Part shown: piece by piece, positions 36,848 through 46,334 of the stretch | How the letters are laid out: each line of letters begins with the position of its first letter | How positions within the stretch are numbered: position 1 is the stretch's first letter | Origin: Zeaxanthinibacter enoshimensis | Lineage (GTDB): Bacteria > Bacteroidota > Bacteroidia > Flavobacteriales > Flavobacteriaceae | NCBI RefSeq assembly: GCF_004362865.1 | Contig: NZ_SNYI01000002.1 | Location: forward strand, 62,001-126,000 | Length of the DNA stretch: 64,000 bases | Direction of reading: 5' to 3' | The notes under the pieces: generated by a model | Seen by the model: the letters and a program-made list of their open reading frames with translations, nothing else | What the model was told of the DNA's origin: nothing | Databases searched by the model: none | Made by a program: the position numbers and the translations under genes

Positions 36848-37468
36848 TTAGTTTGATGAAGTCTGCTCGTAAAAAGCTTTGTTGATACTGTCTATGTATT
36901 GCAGCAACTCTTCCCTGCCTTCGTAGCTGCTGGAGGAGGTGATAAAATAGACCGGTGCCTCTTCCCAGGCCTCTTGTAAAAGATGATCCAGGTAGGCAGC
37001 AACTTTAGTTTCCTTTTCACTTGGTTTAAGTTTATCTGCCTTGGTGAAAATGATGGAGAAAGGGATGCCCTCCAGGCCTAACCAGCTCATGAATTCTGTA
37101 TCGATCTTTTGTGGCTCATGGCGGATATCAACCAGAACAAAGGCGTTCACCAGTTGTTTGCGTTTCCTGAAATAATCGGTGATATACTTCTGGAAGGTAT
37201 TTTTGGATTTCTTGGAAACCCGTGCATATCCATAACCAGGAAGGTCTACCAGGAACCAGTTGTTGTTGATCTTGAAATGGTTGATCAGCTGGGTCTTCCC
37301 AGGTCTGCCAGAAGTTTTTGCCAGTGATTTACGTTCGGTGAGCATATTGATCAATGACGACTTCCCTACATTGGAACGCCCGATAAAAGCGTACTCCGGC
37401 AGGGGTTCATTGGGACATTTGAGCACGTTGGAGTTACTCATTACAAAGTCGGCCGACTTGATCTTCAT
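36848..37468 (-). CDS. engB: ribosome biogenesis GTPase EngB (YsxC/YihA)
   Basis: The 206-residue GTPase is needed for 50S assembly. Motifs: G1 GRSNVGKSS (30-38), G2 near GRPGKTQ, G3 DLPGYG, G4 TKAD, and a C-terminal FITSSSSYEGREEL containing G5. The start at 37468 (MKIKSADFVMSN) is the family start; the frame goes further up but into the preceding gene, whose end overlaps. The hydrolase gene upstream ends 18 bases before it, so they are co-transcribed. Confidence 0.93.
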   Translation of the reverse strand: MKIKSADFVMSNSNVLKCPNEPLPEYAFIGRSNVGKSSLINMLTERKSLAKTSGRPGKTQLINHFKINNNWFLVDLPGYGYARVSKKSKNTFQKYITDYFRKRKQLVNAFVLVDIRHEPQKIDTEFMSWLGLEGIPFSIIFTKADKLKPSEKETKVAAYLDHLLQEAWEEAPVYFITSSSSYEGREELLQYIDSINKAFYEQTSSN

Positions 37469-37485
37469 ATACTTTTTTAAGGAGT

Positions 37486-38250
37486 TTAGAAATTCCTTTT
37501 CCTGAGCCAGCTGTACAGCAGCTCGTTGAATTGATCGGGATGCTCCATCATGGGTGCATGTCCGCATTTTTCGATCCAGTACAGGTCTGAATCAGGCAAT
37601 AGCTCGTGGAATTCCTTTGCCACATTTGGCGGGGTCACGGAATCGTTCTCACCCCAGATGATACAGGTCGGTGTTTTCATCTTGGGAAGATCCTTTGCCA
37701 TATTGTGACGAATTGCGCTTTTGGCTATGGCAAGGGTCCGTATGATCTTATTCCGGTCGTTTACCGTGGCAAAGACCTCGTCTACGATCTCTTTGGTGGC
37801 TATGGCCGGATCATAAAAGACATTTTCAGCTTTCTTCTTGATGAACTCGTAATCTCCCCGTCTCGGGTACCCGTCCCCCATGGCGCTTTCATAGAGTCCC
37901 GAACTGCCAGTGATACAGAGCGCCCGGACCATTTCCGGGTACAACTTGGTGTGCAGCAGCCCGATATGTCCGCCGAGGGAATTACCCAACAGGATAACAT
38001 CGTGTAGATTCTTGTATTCCAGGAATCCCTCGAGGAATTTGGCGAAGTTCTTGACATTAGTCTTCAGGACCGGCATCTCGTAAATAGGGAGTTCCGGGAT
38101 CAAGACTTTGTAGCCTTTTTCAGGAAAGAAGTCAGTTACACCGTGGAAATTGCTCAGTCCGCCCATGAGCCCGTGTAATATGATTATAGGGGTACCTTCC
38201 CCTATTTCTATATACCTGTATTTTCCATCGGTAATAAAATTGTCTTTCAT
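37486..38250 (-). CDS. alpha/beta hydrolase
   Basis: The 254-residue protein has the hydrolase fold with the oxyanion HGLMGG near residue 26, nucleophile S91 in GNSLGGH, the acid in WGENDSVTPP and the catalytic His in CGHAPMMEHP. No signal peptide is seen. The substrate is unknown; the sequence is nearest to C-C hydrolases and esterases of the family. The start at 38250 (MKDNFITDG) was preferred over a start nine codons earlier. It is divergent from the dcw cluster. Confidence 0.85.
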   Translation of the reverse strand: MKDNFITDGKYRYIEIGEGTPIIILHGLMGGLSNFHGVTDFFPEKGYKVLIPELPIYEMPVLKTNVKNFAKFLEGFLEYKNLHDVILLGNSLGGHIGLLHTKLYPEMVRALCITGSSGLYESAMGDGYPRRGDYEFIKKKAENVFYDPAIATKEIVDEVFATVNDRNKIIRTLAIAKSAIRHNMAKDLPKMKTPTCIIWGENDSVTPPNVAKEFHELLPDSDLYWIEKCGHAPMMEHPDQFNELLYSWLRKRNF

Positions 38251-38443
38251 GCAGGTCAGCTTGGCGTCAGTTGGCAAATATAGGCAATTCCATGTAATGC
38301 GAATTGTCTCAAATTATTCTCAAAAGCAATACTGGGGATTGCGCTTGCCTTAAAATAACGAAAATTTCCAGAGTTCTCCGCCAACTTTTTTGCATGAATT
38401 ATCACGTCGATGAAGGCCCGGGAGCCAGAAATTTATCAACAAA

Positions 38444-38470
38444 GTGGTAATAAGTGGTAAATTGTGGTAA
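38444..38470 (+). promoter_or_regulatory. MraZ operator: three direct repeats at 10-bp spacing
   Basis: GTGGTAA occurs at 38444-38450, 38454-38460 and 38464-38470, giving TGGTA-N5-TGGTA-N5-TGGTA. MraZ proteins elsewhere bind three or four such repeats (TGGGA-N5 in E. coli, AAAGTGT/G-type in mollicutes) upstream of their own gene. The third repeat overlaps the expected -33 region, so binding would block the promoter. Confidence 0.85.
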
Positions 38471-38479
38471 TAAATTTCA

Positions 38480-38487
38480 TATTTTTG
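38480..38487 (+). promoter_or_regulatory. -7 promoter element of the dcw cluster
   Basis: TATTTTTG matches TAnnTTTG exactly and lies 9 bases after the last operator repeat. A start near 38494 leaves a leader of about 20 bases before the GTG of mraZ. Confidence 0.65.
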
Positions 38488-38516
38488 AGTTAAGAATTAG
38501 TAAACCAACCAATTCA

Positions 38517-38981
38517 GTGATAGGATTCATAGGGACATATGAGTGTAAGGCCGATGCCAAAGGGCGTGTCATGATTCCTGTTACCCTGAAAAACCAATTG
38601 GCCCCTCTTATCAACCAGGGGTTCGTCATCAAAAGATCCGTTTTTCATCCTTGCCTTGAGCTCTACCCTATGGAAGAGTGGCAGAAGCTCATGCAGAAAA
38701 TGAACAAGAAAAACAGGTTCAAGAAGAAGAACAATGATTTCATCCGCAGGTTTTCTGCAGGGGTGAAGCCGGTAGAAATAGATGCTACCGGGAGGTTATT
38801 GATTCCAAAGAACCTGGTGTCTATTGCGGGGATAGAAAAAGAGGTTGTGCTGAGCTCGGCGATCAATATCATCGAGATCTGGGACAAAGATAGTTATGAA
38901 AAGGTCATTGAGGAAACTGCAGAGGACTTTGCGGACCTGGCCGAAGAAGTAATGGGTGACGATGGAGATGAATTATCATAA
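38517..38981 (+). CDS. mraZ: transcriptional repressor MraZ
   Basis: The 154-residue product has two SpoVT-AbrB-like halves: IGTYECKADAKGRVMIPVTL at the start and VEIDATGRLLIPKNLVSIAG in the second half. MraZ controls the dcw cluster by binding repeats ahead of its own gene. The start chosen is GTG at 38517, which gives the usual N-terminus; an earlier in-frame GTG at 38454 lies in the operator and before the promoter element. The end overlaps rsmH. Confidence 0.93.
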   Translation: MIGFIGTYECKADAKGRVMIPVTLKNQLAPLINQGFVIKRSVFHPCLELYPMEEWQKLMQKMNKKNRFKKKNNDFIRRFSAGVKPVEIDATGRLLIPKNLVSIAGIEKEVVLSSAINIIEIWDKDSYEKVIEETAEDFADLAEEVMGDDGDELS

Positions 38982-39864
38982 CCCGGTTTTGCTGGAGGCC
39001 TCTGTTGATGGTCTCGATATCGTGCCTGATGGCGTCTATGTGGATGTCACCTTTGGTGGCGGCGGGCATTCCCGGGAAATACTGAAGAGGTTAGGACCTG
39101 GTGGAAAATTATACGCATTTGACCAGGATGAGGATGCCTTGCAGAACAAGATCGATGATGAGCGGTTTACGCTGATCCATGAGAACTTCAGGCATATAAG
39201 GCAATTCCTGAAGTTTTACGGGGTGCGGCAGGTGAATGGGATCCTGGCCGATTTCGGGGTTTCATCTCACCAGTTCGATATTCCGGAGCGTGGATTTTCA
39301 ACCCGCTTTGATGCCGACCTGGATATGCGGATGAGTCAGCGCAGTTCGCTGTCGGCCTATGAGGTGATCAACGATTACGAAGAAGGAGCTATCCGTGATG
39401 TGCTTTTTCAATATGGAGAGTTACGGAATGCCGGGGCAATGGCAAAGGCGATAGTTGTTGCCAGGGAAACCGGGCCAATCAAGACAACTGCTGCCCTGAA
39501 GGAGGTATTAAAGCGATTTCTCCCGGGGCACAAAGAGCATAAGATCCTGGCGCAGGTCTACCAGGCGGTAAGGATAGAGGTAAACCAGGAGATCGCGGTC
39601 ATTCGGGAGTTCCTGTTGCAGTGCCCTGAATTACTGATCCAGGGAGGCAGGCTGTCTGTTATCAGCTATCACTCCCTGGAAGACCGGTTGGTAAAGCGGT
39701 TTATCCGGACGGGGAAATTCGAGGGCGAGGCAGAAAAGGATTTCTACGGGAATATTAGTGTTCCTATGAAGAAAGTTGGAGGGCTGATCGTTCCTTCGGC
39801 AGAGGAGATCAGGCAGAATAGCCGGGCCAGGAGTGCAAAGCTCCGGATCGCGGAAAAATTATAG
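38968..39864 (+). CDS. rsmH: 16S rRNA (cytosine-1402-N4)-methyltransferase
   Basis: The 298-residue SAM enzyme methylates C1402 in the 30S decoding centre. NYHNPVLLEASVDGL, DVTFGGGGHSREIL and DFGVSSHQFDIPERGFS are family hallmarks, and RSAKLRIAE closes the protein. The start at 38968 gives MNYHNPVLL; GTG 38956 and ATG 38962 in the same frame are possible and would add four or two residues. It overlaps mraZ by 14 bases. Confidence 0.94.
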   Translation: MNYHNPVLLEASVDGLDIVPDGVYVDVTFGGGGHSREILKRLGPGGKLYAFDQDEDALQNKIDDERFTLIHENFRHIRQFLKFYGVRQVNGILADFGVSSHQFDIPERGFSTRFDADLDMRMSQRSSLSAYEVINDYEEGAIRDVLFQYGELRNAGAMAKAIVVARETGPIKTTAALKEVLKRFLPGHKEHKILAQVYQAVRIEVNQEIAVIREFLLQCPELLIQGGRLSVISYHSLEDRLVKRFIRTGKFEGEAEKDFYGNISVPMKKVGGLIVPSAEEIRQNSRARSAKLRIAEKL

Positions 39865-39937
39865 GCGGGAAGCACAGCAGCTATACCTTAATATATAGGT
39901 GCTGTCGGTAAGTATAGAATCTTAAGGATAACTGACC

Positions 39938-40258
39938 ATGAAAAAGGGAATTGTAGACATTTTAAGGGGGAAATTCCTGATCAGCAGTGATGCACCCAAG
40001 AACTGGACATTCATCATTTTCACATCTTTCCTGGCGACCGTCATGATTGCCAGTGCGCACAGCGCAGACAGGAAAGTGCACAAGGTGGCAGCCCTAAACG
40101 AAGAAGTAAAAGAATTGAGAAGCCAGTTCGTGGATATGCGTTCTGATGTGCAGAAACTAAAGCTGGAATCCACTATACGCGAAAGCGTAAAAGAAGACGG
40201 GTTATTGCCTTCTGAGAATCCTCCAAAGAAGATCAAGGTAAAAGCTAAAAAGAGCTAA
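39938..40258 (+). CDS. FtsL-like cell division protein
   Basis: This 106-residue protein has a short cytoplasmic N-terminus, one membrane segment (WTFIIFTSFLATVMIASA, about residues 23-40) and a C-terminal coiled coil (AALNEEVKELRSQFVDMRSDV). Size, topology and position between rsmH and ftsI are those of FtsL, which joins FtsQ and FtsB at the septum. Sequence similarity to FtsL of other phyla is low, so the call rests on context. The stop is directly followed by the ftsI ATG. Confidence 0.8.
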   Translation: MKKGIVDILRGKFLISSDAPKNWTFIIFTSFLATVMIASAHSADRKVHKVAALNEEVKELRSQFVDMRSDVQKLKLESTIRESVKEDGLLPSENPPKKIKVKAKKS

Positions 40259-42265
40259 ATGGCTGTTACGGAGAAAAAAATATTAAACCGTATGTACCTG
40301 GTGGCAGGAAGCCTTTTCCTGTTTGCCTTGGCCGTGGTATTTAAGCTGGTCACTATACAGATGGTGGACGGTGATAAATACCGCGACCTCGCCATGCAGC
40401 GCACGGAGAAGATGTTCACGATTGCCCCTAACCGGGGTAACCTGTATTCTGATGACGGGAGTTTGCTGGCTACATCGGTTTCGCGCTATACCATCCGTTT
40501 TGACGCGGTTACAGTGAAAGACTCCGATTTCGAGGCCCAGGTAAAGCCTTTATCCAAGGCGCTTTCCGGCTTACTGGGTAAACCAACAGCTCATTACGAA
40601 AGGTTGCTTCGCAAGGCGAAGATCAATAAGAACCGTTATGCTTTAATCGCCAGGAACCTGGATTATTCGGACTATATGGAACTCCGTGAATTCCCATTGT
40701 TCAATATGGGCCCCTATAAAGGAGGGGTGATCGTGGAGCAGAAGACCGTTCGCGAGCATCCCTTAGGTAAGATCGCAGAACGAAGTGTGGGATATGAACG
40801 CTTTGATGAGAACGGCTACGCTACCAGGGTGGGACTCGAGGGTGCTTTCGGGCAATACCTGAGAGGAGTTGAGGGTAAGCGGATGAAGCAAAAGATCGCC
40901 AAAGGCCAGTGGAAGCCGATCGGTTTTGATAACCTGGTTGAGCCGAAAGATGGTTATGACGTTATCTCCACCATCGACATCAACATACAGGACATCGCCC
41001 ATCACGCCCTGCTCTCGCAATTAGAAAAATATAAAGCAGAACACGGCAGTGTTATCGTGATGGAGACGGAAACAGGGGAGATCAAAGCGATCTCTAACCT
41101 TGGGAGAACAGAAGAAGGAAAATATTACGAGCGTTTAAATTACGCTATTGGGGAATCCCATGAGCCGGGTTCTACCTTTAAATTAATGTCACTGGTCGCT
41201 GCCCTGGAAGACGGGGTGGTTGATACCAGTACCGTAATCGATACCGAAAAAGGCCGGTGGAGAATTTTTGACAGGACTGTCCGGGATTCTAAGCACGGCG
41301 GCTATGGTAAGATCAGTATGGGAAAGGCATTCGAAGTTTCTTCGAATACGGCTTTCGCAAAAATGATTCATTACGGTTATAAGGACAACCCAAAAGCCTA
41401 TGTGAACCGTCTTCGCAGTATGGGTCTTCATGAAAAACTGGGTCTTCCTATTAAAGGGGAGGGCGAGCCGGTGATTCGTATGCCGGGTGATAAAGGATGG
41501 TCAGGAATTTCTCTTGCCTGGATGTCGCACGGCTATGAAGTTTCTCTTACTCCTTTGCAGACCCTTGCATTTTACAATGCCATTGCGAATGGGGGAGAGT
41601 TGCTGAGGCCAAGGTTAATAAAGGAAGTAAGGGAGTGGGACCGTACCATACAGGTATTTGAAAAGGAAGTGCTGAATCCTGCCATCTGTTCCGAGGAAAC
41701 TGCAGCCAAGGTAAAACAACTTTTAAGTAACGTGGTTTCCAAGAAACACGGTACCGGGCATGGTCTGTACTCCTCCCAGTTCTCAATGGCTGGGAAAACA
41801 GGAACCGCCCAGAAGAATTATGTTTCCAAGGACCCGGATAAACTGAAATACATCTCCACGTTTGCCGGTTTCTTCCCTGTTGAAAACCCAAAATATTCCT
41901 GTATCGTAGTGATCCACGAACCTGATAAAAGTGTAGGGTACTATGGAGCAGATGTTTCCGGCCCGGTATTTAAATCGGTTGCTCAAAAGATCTATGCCAA
42001 TAACCCCATGGTGGATGAAGTGGAATCCCTGGATCCTACTACCAAGGAACTGGAAGAAGAATACGAGGCCTATTATGCCAAGGTCCAGAAAGACTACAAC
42101 CAGGTCCCTGATGTAAAGGGAATGAGTGGTATGGACGCTATCTCTATCCTGGAAAACCTCGGGCTGGAGGTAGAGGTCAGGGGTAATGGAAAAGTTAGGA
42201 GACAATCGGTCAACAAAGGGACAGACCTTAAGCAGGTTAAAAAAATTGTACTGGAACTTTCATGA
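40259..42265 (+). CDS. ftsI: division transpeptidase FtsI (PBP3) with PASTA domain
   Basis: The 668-residue penicillin-binding protein crosslinks septal peptidoglycan. A single N-terminal membrane helix (about 13-32) is followed by the dimerisation domain, the transpeptidase with S305-x-x-K308, S361-S-N363 and K513-T-G515, and one PASTA domain at the end (about 610-668, VPDVKGMSGMDAISILENLG). The PASTA domain is common in Bacteroidetes FtsI but absent from E. coli. It starts the base after the FtsL-like stop and overlaps murE by 4 bases. Confidence 0.94.
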   Translation: MAVTEKKILNRMYLVAGSLFLFALAVVFKLVTIQMVDGDKYRDLAMQRTEKMFTIAPNRGNLYSDDGSLLATSVSRYTIRFDAVTVKDSDFEAQVKPLSKALSGLLGKPTAHYERLLRKAKINKNRYALIARNLDYSDYMELREFPLFNMGPYKGGVIVEQKTVREHPLGKIAERSVGYERFDENGYATRVGLEGAFGQYLRGVEGKRMKQKIAKGQWKPIGFDNLVEPKDGYDVISTIDINIQDIAHHALLSQLEKYKAEHGSVIVMETETGEIKAISNLGRTEEGKYYERLNYAIGESHEPGSTFKLMSLVAALEDGVVDTSTVIDTEKGRWRIFDRTVRDSKHGGYGKISMGKAFEVSSNTAFAKMIHYGYKDNPKAYVNRLRSMGLHEKLGLPIKGEGEPVIRMPGDKGWSGISLAWMSHGYEVSLTPLQTLAFYNAIANGGELLRPRLIKEVREWDRTIQVFEKEVLNPAICSEETAAKVKQLLSNVVSKKHGTGHGLYSSQFSMAGKTGTAQKNYVSKDPDKLKYISTFAGFFPVENPKYSCIVVIHEPDKSVGYYGADVSGPVFKSVAQKIYANNPMVDEVESLDPTTKELEEEYEAYYAKVQKDYNQVPDVKGMSGMDAISILENLGLEVEVRGNGKVRRQSVNKGTDLKQVKKIVLELS

Positions 42266-43725
42266 AGTCATTAAAGGACATACTATACGGAGTACGCCTC
42301 TCGGCAGTGACCGGTTCTACGGCCAAAATGGTGAACGCCATTTGTTTTGACAGCAGGGCTGTAGGTATGGACGATGTATTCGTGGCTATACGGGGAACAC
42401 AGGCAGATGGTCACGAATTTATCGACAAGGCAATCAGCTCTGGAGCAAACACCGTGGTTTGCGAAGAATTACCGGGGAACCTGGTGAACGAGGTGACCTA
42501 TGTGCAGGTAGAAAATACGCAATCGGCTCTCGCCGTGATGGCGGCCAATTATTATGGGAATCCCTCGAGAAACCTGAAACTGGTCGGGGTAACCGGCACC
42601 AATGGTAAAACGACGGTCAGCAGCCTGCTCTATCAACTCTTCAAAAAGGCCGGTTTTAAAGTCGGCCTAATTTCTACCATAAAGATCATGGTAGACGACC
42701 AGGAACACGCTACCCGCCATACGACCCCGGATGCGCTGGTCATCAACAAGCACCTGGCTATGATGAACGAAGCCGGGGTGGAGTTCTGTTTTATGGAGGT
42801 GAGTTCTCACGGGATCGCCCAGAAAAGGACAGAGGGACTTTATTTTGCGGGGGCAATTTTCACCAATTTGTCTCATGATCACCTGGATTACCACAAGACA
42901 TTCGCAGAATACCGGGACACCAAGAAACTACTCTTCGACAACCTGCCTAAGACGGCATTCGCTTTATCCAACATTGACGATAAGAACGGCTTTGTCATGT
43001 TGCAGAATACCCGTGCAAAAAAACACACATACGCCCTTAAAACCTATGCCGACTTCAGGGCGCAGATCCTGGAGAATCAATTCAGTGGGCAGTTGCTTAA
43101 AATCGGGGAAAACGAATTCTGGACCCGTTTGATCGGTCACTTTAATGCATATAACGTTCTGGCCATTTACGCCGCGGCGGAACTTCTCGGGCTTGAGACC
43201 CTGGAGATACTGAGACTGATCAGTGAACTGGAAACCGTGGACGGGAGGTTCCAGTATTTTATATCCGATAAGAAGATTACAGCGATAGTTGATTATGCCC
43301 ATACACCGGATGCACTTAAAAATGTATTGATTACTATCAATGCATTGAGGACTGGAAATGAAAACGTCATTACCGTAGTGGGGTGCGGTGGTGATCGTGA
43401 CAAGTCTAAGCGTCCGGTTATGGGTCATATCGCAACCGAATTAAGCACCCAGGTGATATTCACCTCTGACAATCCCCGGTCAGAAGATCCCTCCAAGATC
43501 ATCGAGGACATGGAAGCCGGGGTGGAGCCCCAGAATACCCGCAAGGTGTTGGCTATTGAAAGCAGGGAGCAGGCTATTAAAACAGCCTGTAAGATGGCAA
43601 GTGAACTGGACATAATCCTGATAGCCGGGAAGGGGCATGAAACCTACCAGGAGACAAAAGGAACCCGGGTAGACTTTGATGATTTTAAGAAGGTCAGGGA
43701 TATGCTGACCGAATTGCAAAAATAA
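42262..43725 (+). CDS. murE: UDP-MurNAc-L-Ala-D-Glu:meso-diaminopimelate ligase
   Basis: The 487-residue ATP-dependent ligase adds the third amino acid of the peptidoglycan stem. The ATP loop TGTNGKTT has its lysine at K116. D403-N-P-R406 is the motif that marks diaminopimelate rather than lysine specificity, so the wall is of the A1-gamma type. GKGHETYQ near residue 456 is also conserved. The ATG overlaps the ftsI stop. Confidence 0.95.
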   Translation: MKSLKDILYGVRLSAVTGSTAKMVNAICFDSRAVGMDDVFVAIRGTQADGHEFIDKAISSGANTVVCEELPGNLVNEVTYVQVENTQSALAVMAANYYGNPSRNLKLVGVTGTNGKTTVSSLLYQLFKKAGFKVGLISTIKIMVDDQEHATRHTTPDALVINKHLAMMNEAGVEFCFMEVSSHGIAQKRTEGLYFAGAIFTNLSHDHLDYHKTFAEYRDTKKLLFDNLPKTAFALSNIDDKNGFVMLQNTRAKKHTYALKTYADFRAQILENQFSGQLLKIGENEFWTRLIGHFNAYNVLAIYAAAELLGLETLEILRLISELETVDGRFQYFISDKKITAIVDYAHTPDALKNVLITINALRTGNENVITVVGCGGDRDKSKRPVMGHIATELSTQVIFTSDNPRSEDPSKIIEDMEAGVEPQNTRKVLAIESREQAIKTACKMASELDIILIAGKGHETYQETKGTRVDFDDFKKVRDMLTELQK

Positions 43726-43775
43726 AAAACCAGGCCGGTGCTCCTTGTAGCCCGGTTACCTAGATAACTGACAAG

Positions 43776-44996
43776 ATGCTGTATTATCTGTTCGAATACT
43801 TAGAAAAACAATACCAGTTCCCCGGGGCTACGCTGTTCCAGTTCCTCTCGTTCCGTGCGGCAATGTCGGTATTGCTTTCCCTTGTCCTCGCAACGGTCTA
43901 TGGAAAGCGGATCATCCTTTTGCTGCGGCGTAAACAGATCGGTGAAACCGTAAGGGATCTTGGACTTGAAGGCCAGGAGCAGAAAGCAGGGACTCCTACT
44001 ATGGGAGGGCTCATCATCATCATGTCTACCCTGGTGCCGGTCTTACTGTTCACAAAGCTGGATAATGTCTATATCCTGCTCCTGATCGTCACTACCCTCT
44101 GGATGGGGGCCATAGGTTTTATCGACGATTACATCAAGATATTCAAGAAGAACAAGCAGGGACTTAAAGGGCGGTTCAAAGTGATGGGGCAGGTGATGCT
44201 CGGGCTGATGGTGGGGGCAACCCTCTACTTTCACCCGGAGGTGACCATGAAAGATAATGACAGCAGCCGGATCACGGAACGGTTTACCGTAGAACAGGTT
44301 GAAGGAAAAGAGATCAAATCGATCAAGACGAATGTTCCTTTTTTCAAGGACAACGAATTGGATTACAGTGAGCTGCTGGGCTGGATGGGTGAAGGAGCTA
44401 CGGATTATGCCTGGTTACTGTTTATTCCCATCGTGATCTTTATTGTCACGGCAGTCTCTAACGGGGCGAACCTTACCGATGGAATAGATGGGCTGGCAGC
44501 AGGTACCTCGGCCATAATCGTACTTACCCTTGGAATATTTGCATGGGTCTCGGGTAACATCATTTTCTCTGATTACCTGGACATCTTCTTTATCCCGCGA
44601 GCGGGAGAATTGGTAGTATTTATTGCTGCCTTCGTGGGGGCCCTGGTAGGATTCCTCTGGTATAATGCATTCCCTGCCCAGGTGTTTATGGGTGATACGG
44701 GCAGCCTTACTATTGGGGGTGTGATCGCGGTAATTGCCCTGATCGTAAGGAAAGAATTACTGATCCCTCTTTTATGCGGGATCTTCTTTGCCGAGTCGCT
44801 CTCGGTGATGATACAGGTGAGCTATTTTAAATATACCAAGCGGAAGTTCGGGGAGGGGAGGAGAATCTTCCTGATGTCTCCGCTGCATCACCACTACCAG
44901 AAGAAAGGATACCACGAGAGTAAGATCGTGACCAGGTTCTGGATTATAGGAATACTCCTGGCCATTGTCACCATTGTGACCCTAAAAGTCCGCTGA
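43776..44996 (+). CDS. mraY: phospho-MurNAc-pentapeptide transferase
   Basis: The 406-residue membrane enzyme transfers phospho-MurNAc-pentapeptide to undecaprenyl phosphate to make lipid I. There are about ten membrane segments with the Mg-binding [27 protein letters not shown] and MGDTGSL motifs and the C-terminal [12 protein letters not shown] hydrophilic insert of about 60 residues (about 155-210) enlarges one loop compared with E. coli, as is common in Bacteroidetes. The stop and the murD ATG share a base. Confidence 0.95.
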   Translation: MLYYLFEYLEKQYQFPGATLFQFLSFRAAMSVLLSLVLATVYGKRIILLLRRKQIGETVRDLGLEGQEQKAGTPTMGGLIIIMSTLVPVLLFTKLDNVYILLLIVTTLWMGAIGFIDDYIKIFKKNKQGLKGRFKVMGQVMLGLMVGATLYFHPEVTMKDNDSSRITERFTVEQVEGKEIKSIKTNVPFFKDNELDYSELLGWMGEGATDYAWLLFIPIVIFIVTAVSNGANLTDGIDGLAAGTSAIIVLTLGIFAWVSGNIIFSDYLDIFFIPRAGELVVFIAAFVGALVGFLWYNAFPAQVFMGDTGSLTIGGVIAVIALIVRKELLIPLLCGIFFAESLSVMIQVSYFKYTKRKFGEGRRIFLMSPLHHHYQKKGYHESKIVTRFWIIGILLAIVTIVTLKVR

Positions 44997-46330
44997 TGCA
45001 GAAACTGGTGGTACTTGGCGGAGGAGAAAGTGGTGTGGGAACCGCCATCCTGGGAAAGCAGCAAGGATTCGAGGTATTTGTATCCGACAAGGGCAGGATA
45101 GCAAAAAAATATAAGGACGTTCTTATACATCTTGGAGTTGATTGGGAAGAGGAGAGACATTCGGAAAACAGGATCCTGGAGGCAGACCTGGTAATGAAGA
45201 GTCCCGGTATACCGGATAAGGTGCCGCTGGTAAAAGCGTTGGTGGCTAAAGGGATCCCGGTGATATCAGAGATCGAGTTTGCGGCAAGGTTCACGGATGC
45301 GACCCTGATCGGAATAACGGGTAGTAATGGAAAAACCACTACCACCATGCTTACCTACCATATCCTGAAAGAGGCTGGTTTAAATGTCGGGATGGCAGGT
45401 AACATCGGGGATAGTTTCGCAAAAATGGTCGCTGAAGAACAATACGATTATTACGTATTAGAGATCAGCAGCTTCCAGTTAGACGGGATAAGAGATTTCA
45501 GGCCGCATATAGCCATGATCACAAATATCTCGGAAGACCACCTGGACAGGTACGATTACAAGTTTGAGAATTATATCGCCTCTAAATTCCGGATAACCGA
45601 AAATCAACAAGAAGAGGATTATTTCATCTACGACGCCGATGACGAAGTATCGGTGAATTGGCTGGAAAACCACCCGGTACGGGCAACTGTACTTCCTTTT
45701 TCCATTGAAAAGGAACTGGAACAGGGAGCCTGGCTGGACAAAGAGAACATACGGATTAAGACAAATGAAAACACTATTGATATGAAAAACGAAGCATTGG
45801 CCCTGGAAGGCAAGCATAACTTAAAGAATACTATGGCTGCAGCTACGGTTGCTAAGCTGGTAAGTATCCGGAAGGAGACTATCCGCCAGAGTATTCAGAA
45901 TTTCCAGGGAGCCCCGCATCGCCTGGAAAAGGTGTTGAAAATTCACCATGTGCAGTACATCAATGACTCCAAAGCGACGAACGTCAATGCTACCTATTAC
46001 GCCCTGGACAGTATGACCGGGCCTACGATCTGGATCGTCGGGGGTATTGATAAGGGAAATGATTATAAGTCACTGATGCCGCTGGTGCGTGAAAAAGTCA
46101 AAGCGATCATCTGCTTAGGAGTGGACAATTCAAAGATCGTGGAGACCTTCGGAAATGCCGTAGACCTGGTGGTGGAGACCTTTGCCATGCAGGAAGCAGT
46201 AAAAGTGGCATACAAAATCTCTGAAAGGGGAGATACCGTTTTGTTATCTCCGGCCTGTGCGAGCTTCGACCTTTTTAACAATTACGAAGACAGGGGAGAC
46301 CAATTTAAAGAAGCTGTAAAGAATTTATAA
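44996..46330 (+). CDS. murD: UDP-MurNAc-L-alanine:D-glutamate ligase
   Basis: The 444-residue ligase adds D-glutamate to UDP-MurNAc-L-Ala. It shows the N-terminal VLGGGESGVGTA Rossmann segment, the ATP loop GITGSNGKTTTT near residue 108, a NISEDHLDRYD segment and HRLEKV near 310. It overlaps mraY by a single base (TGATG arrangement) and ends 4 bases before ftsW. Confidence 0.95.
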   Translation: MQKLVVLGGGESGVGTAILGKQQGFEVFVSDKGRIAKKYKDVLIHLGVDWEEERHSENRILEADLVMKSPGIPDKVPLVKALVAKGIPVISEIEFAARFTDATLIGITGSNGKTTTTMLTYHILKEAGLNVGMAGNIGDSFAKMVAEEQYDYYVLEISSFQLDGIRDFRPHIAMITNISEDHLDRYDYKFENYIASKFRITENQQEEDYFIYDADDEVSVNWLENHPVRATVLPFSIEKELEQGAWLDKENIRIKTNENTIDMKNEALALEGKHNLKNTMAAATVAKLVSIRKETIRQSIQNFQGAPHRLEKVLKIHHVQYINDSKATNVNATYYALDSMTGPTIWIVGGIDKGNDYKSLMPLVREKVKAIICLGVDNSKIVETFGNAVDLVVETFAMQEAVKVAYKISERGDTVLLSPACASFDLFNNYEDRGDQFKEAVKNL

Positions 46331-46334
46331 TACC

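Noticed and set aside
38454-38516. Longer mraZ start at GTG 38454
   Set aside because: It would lie within the operator repeats and before the promoter element, and the added residues do not match MraZ.
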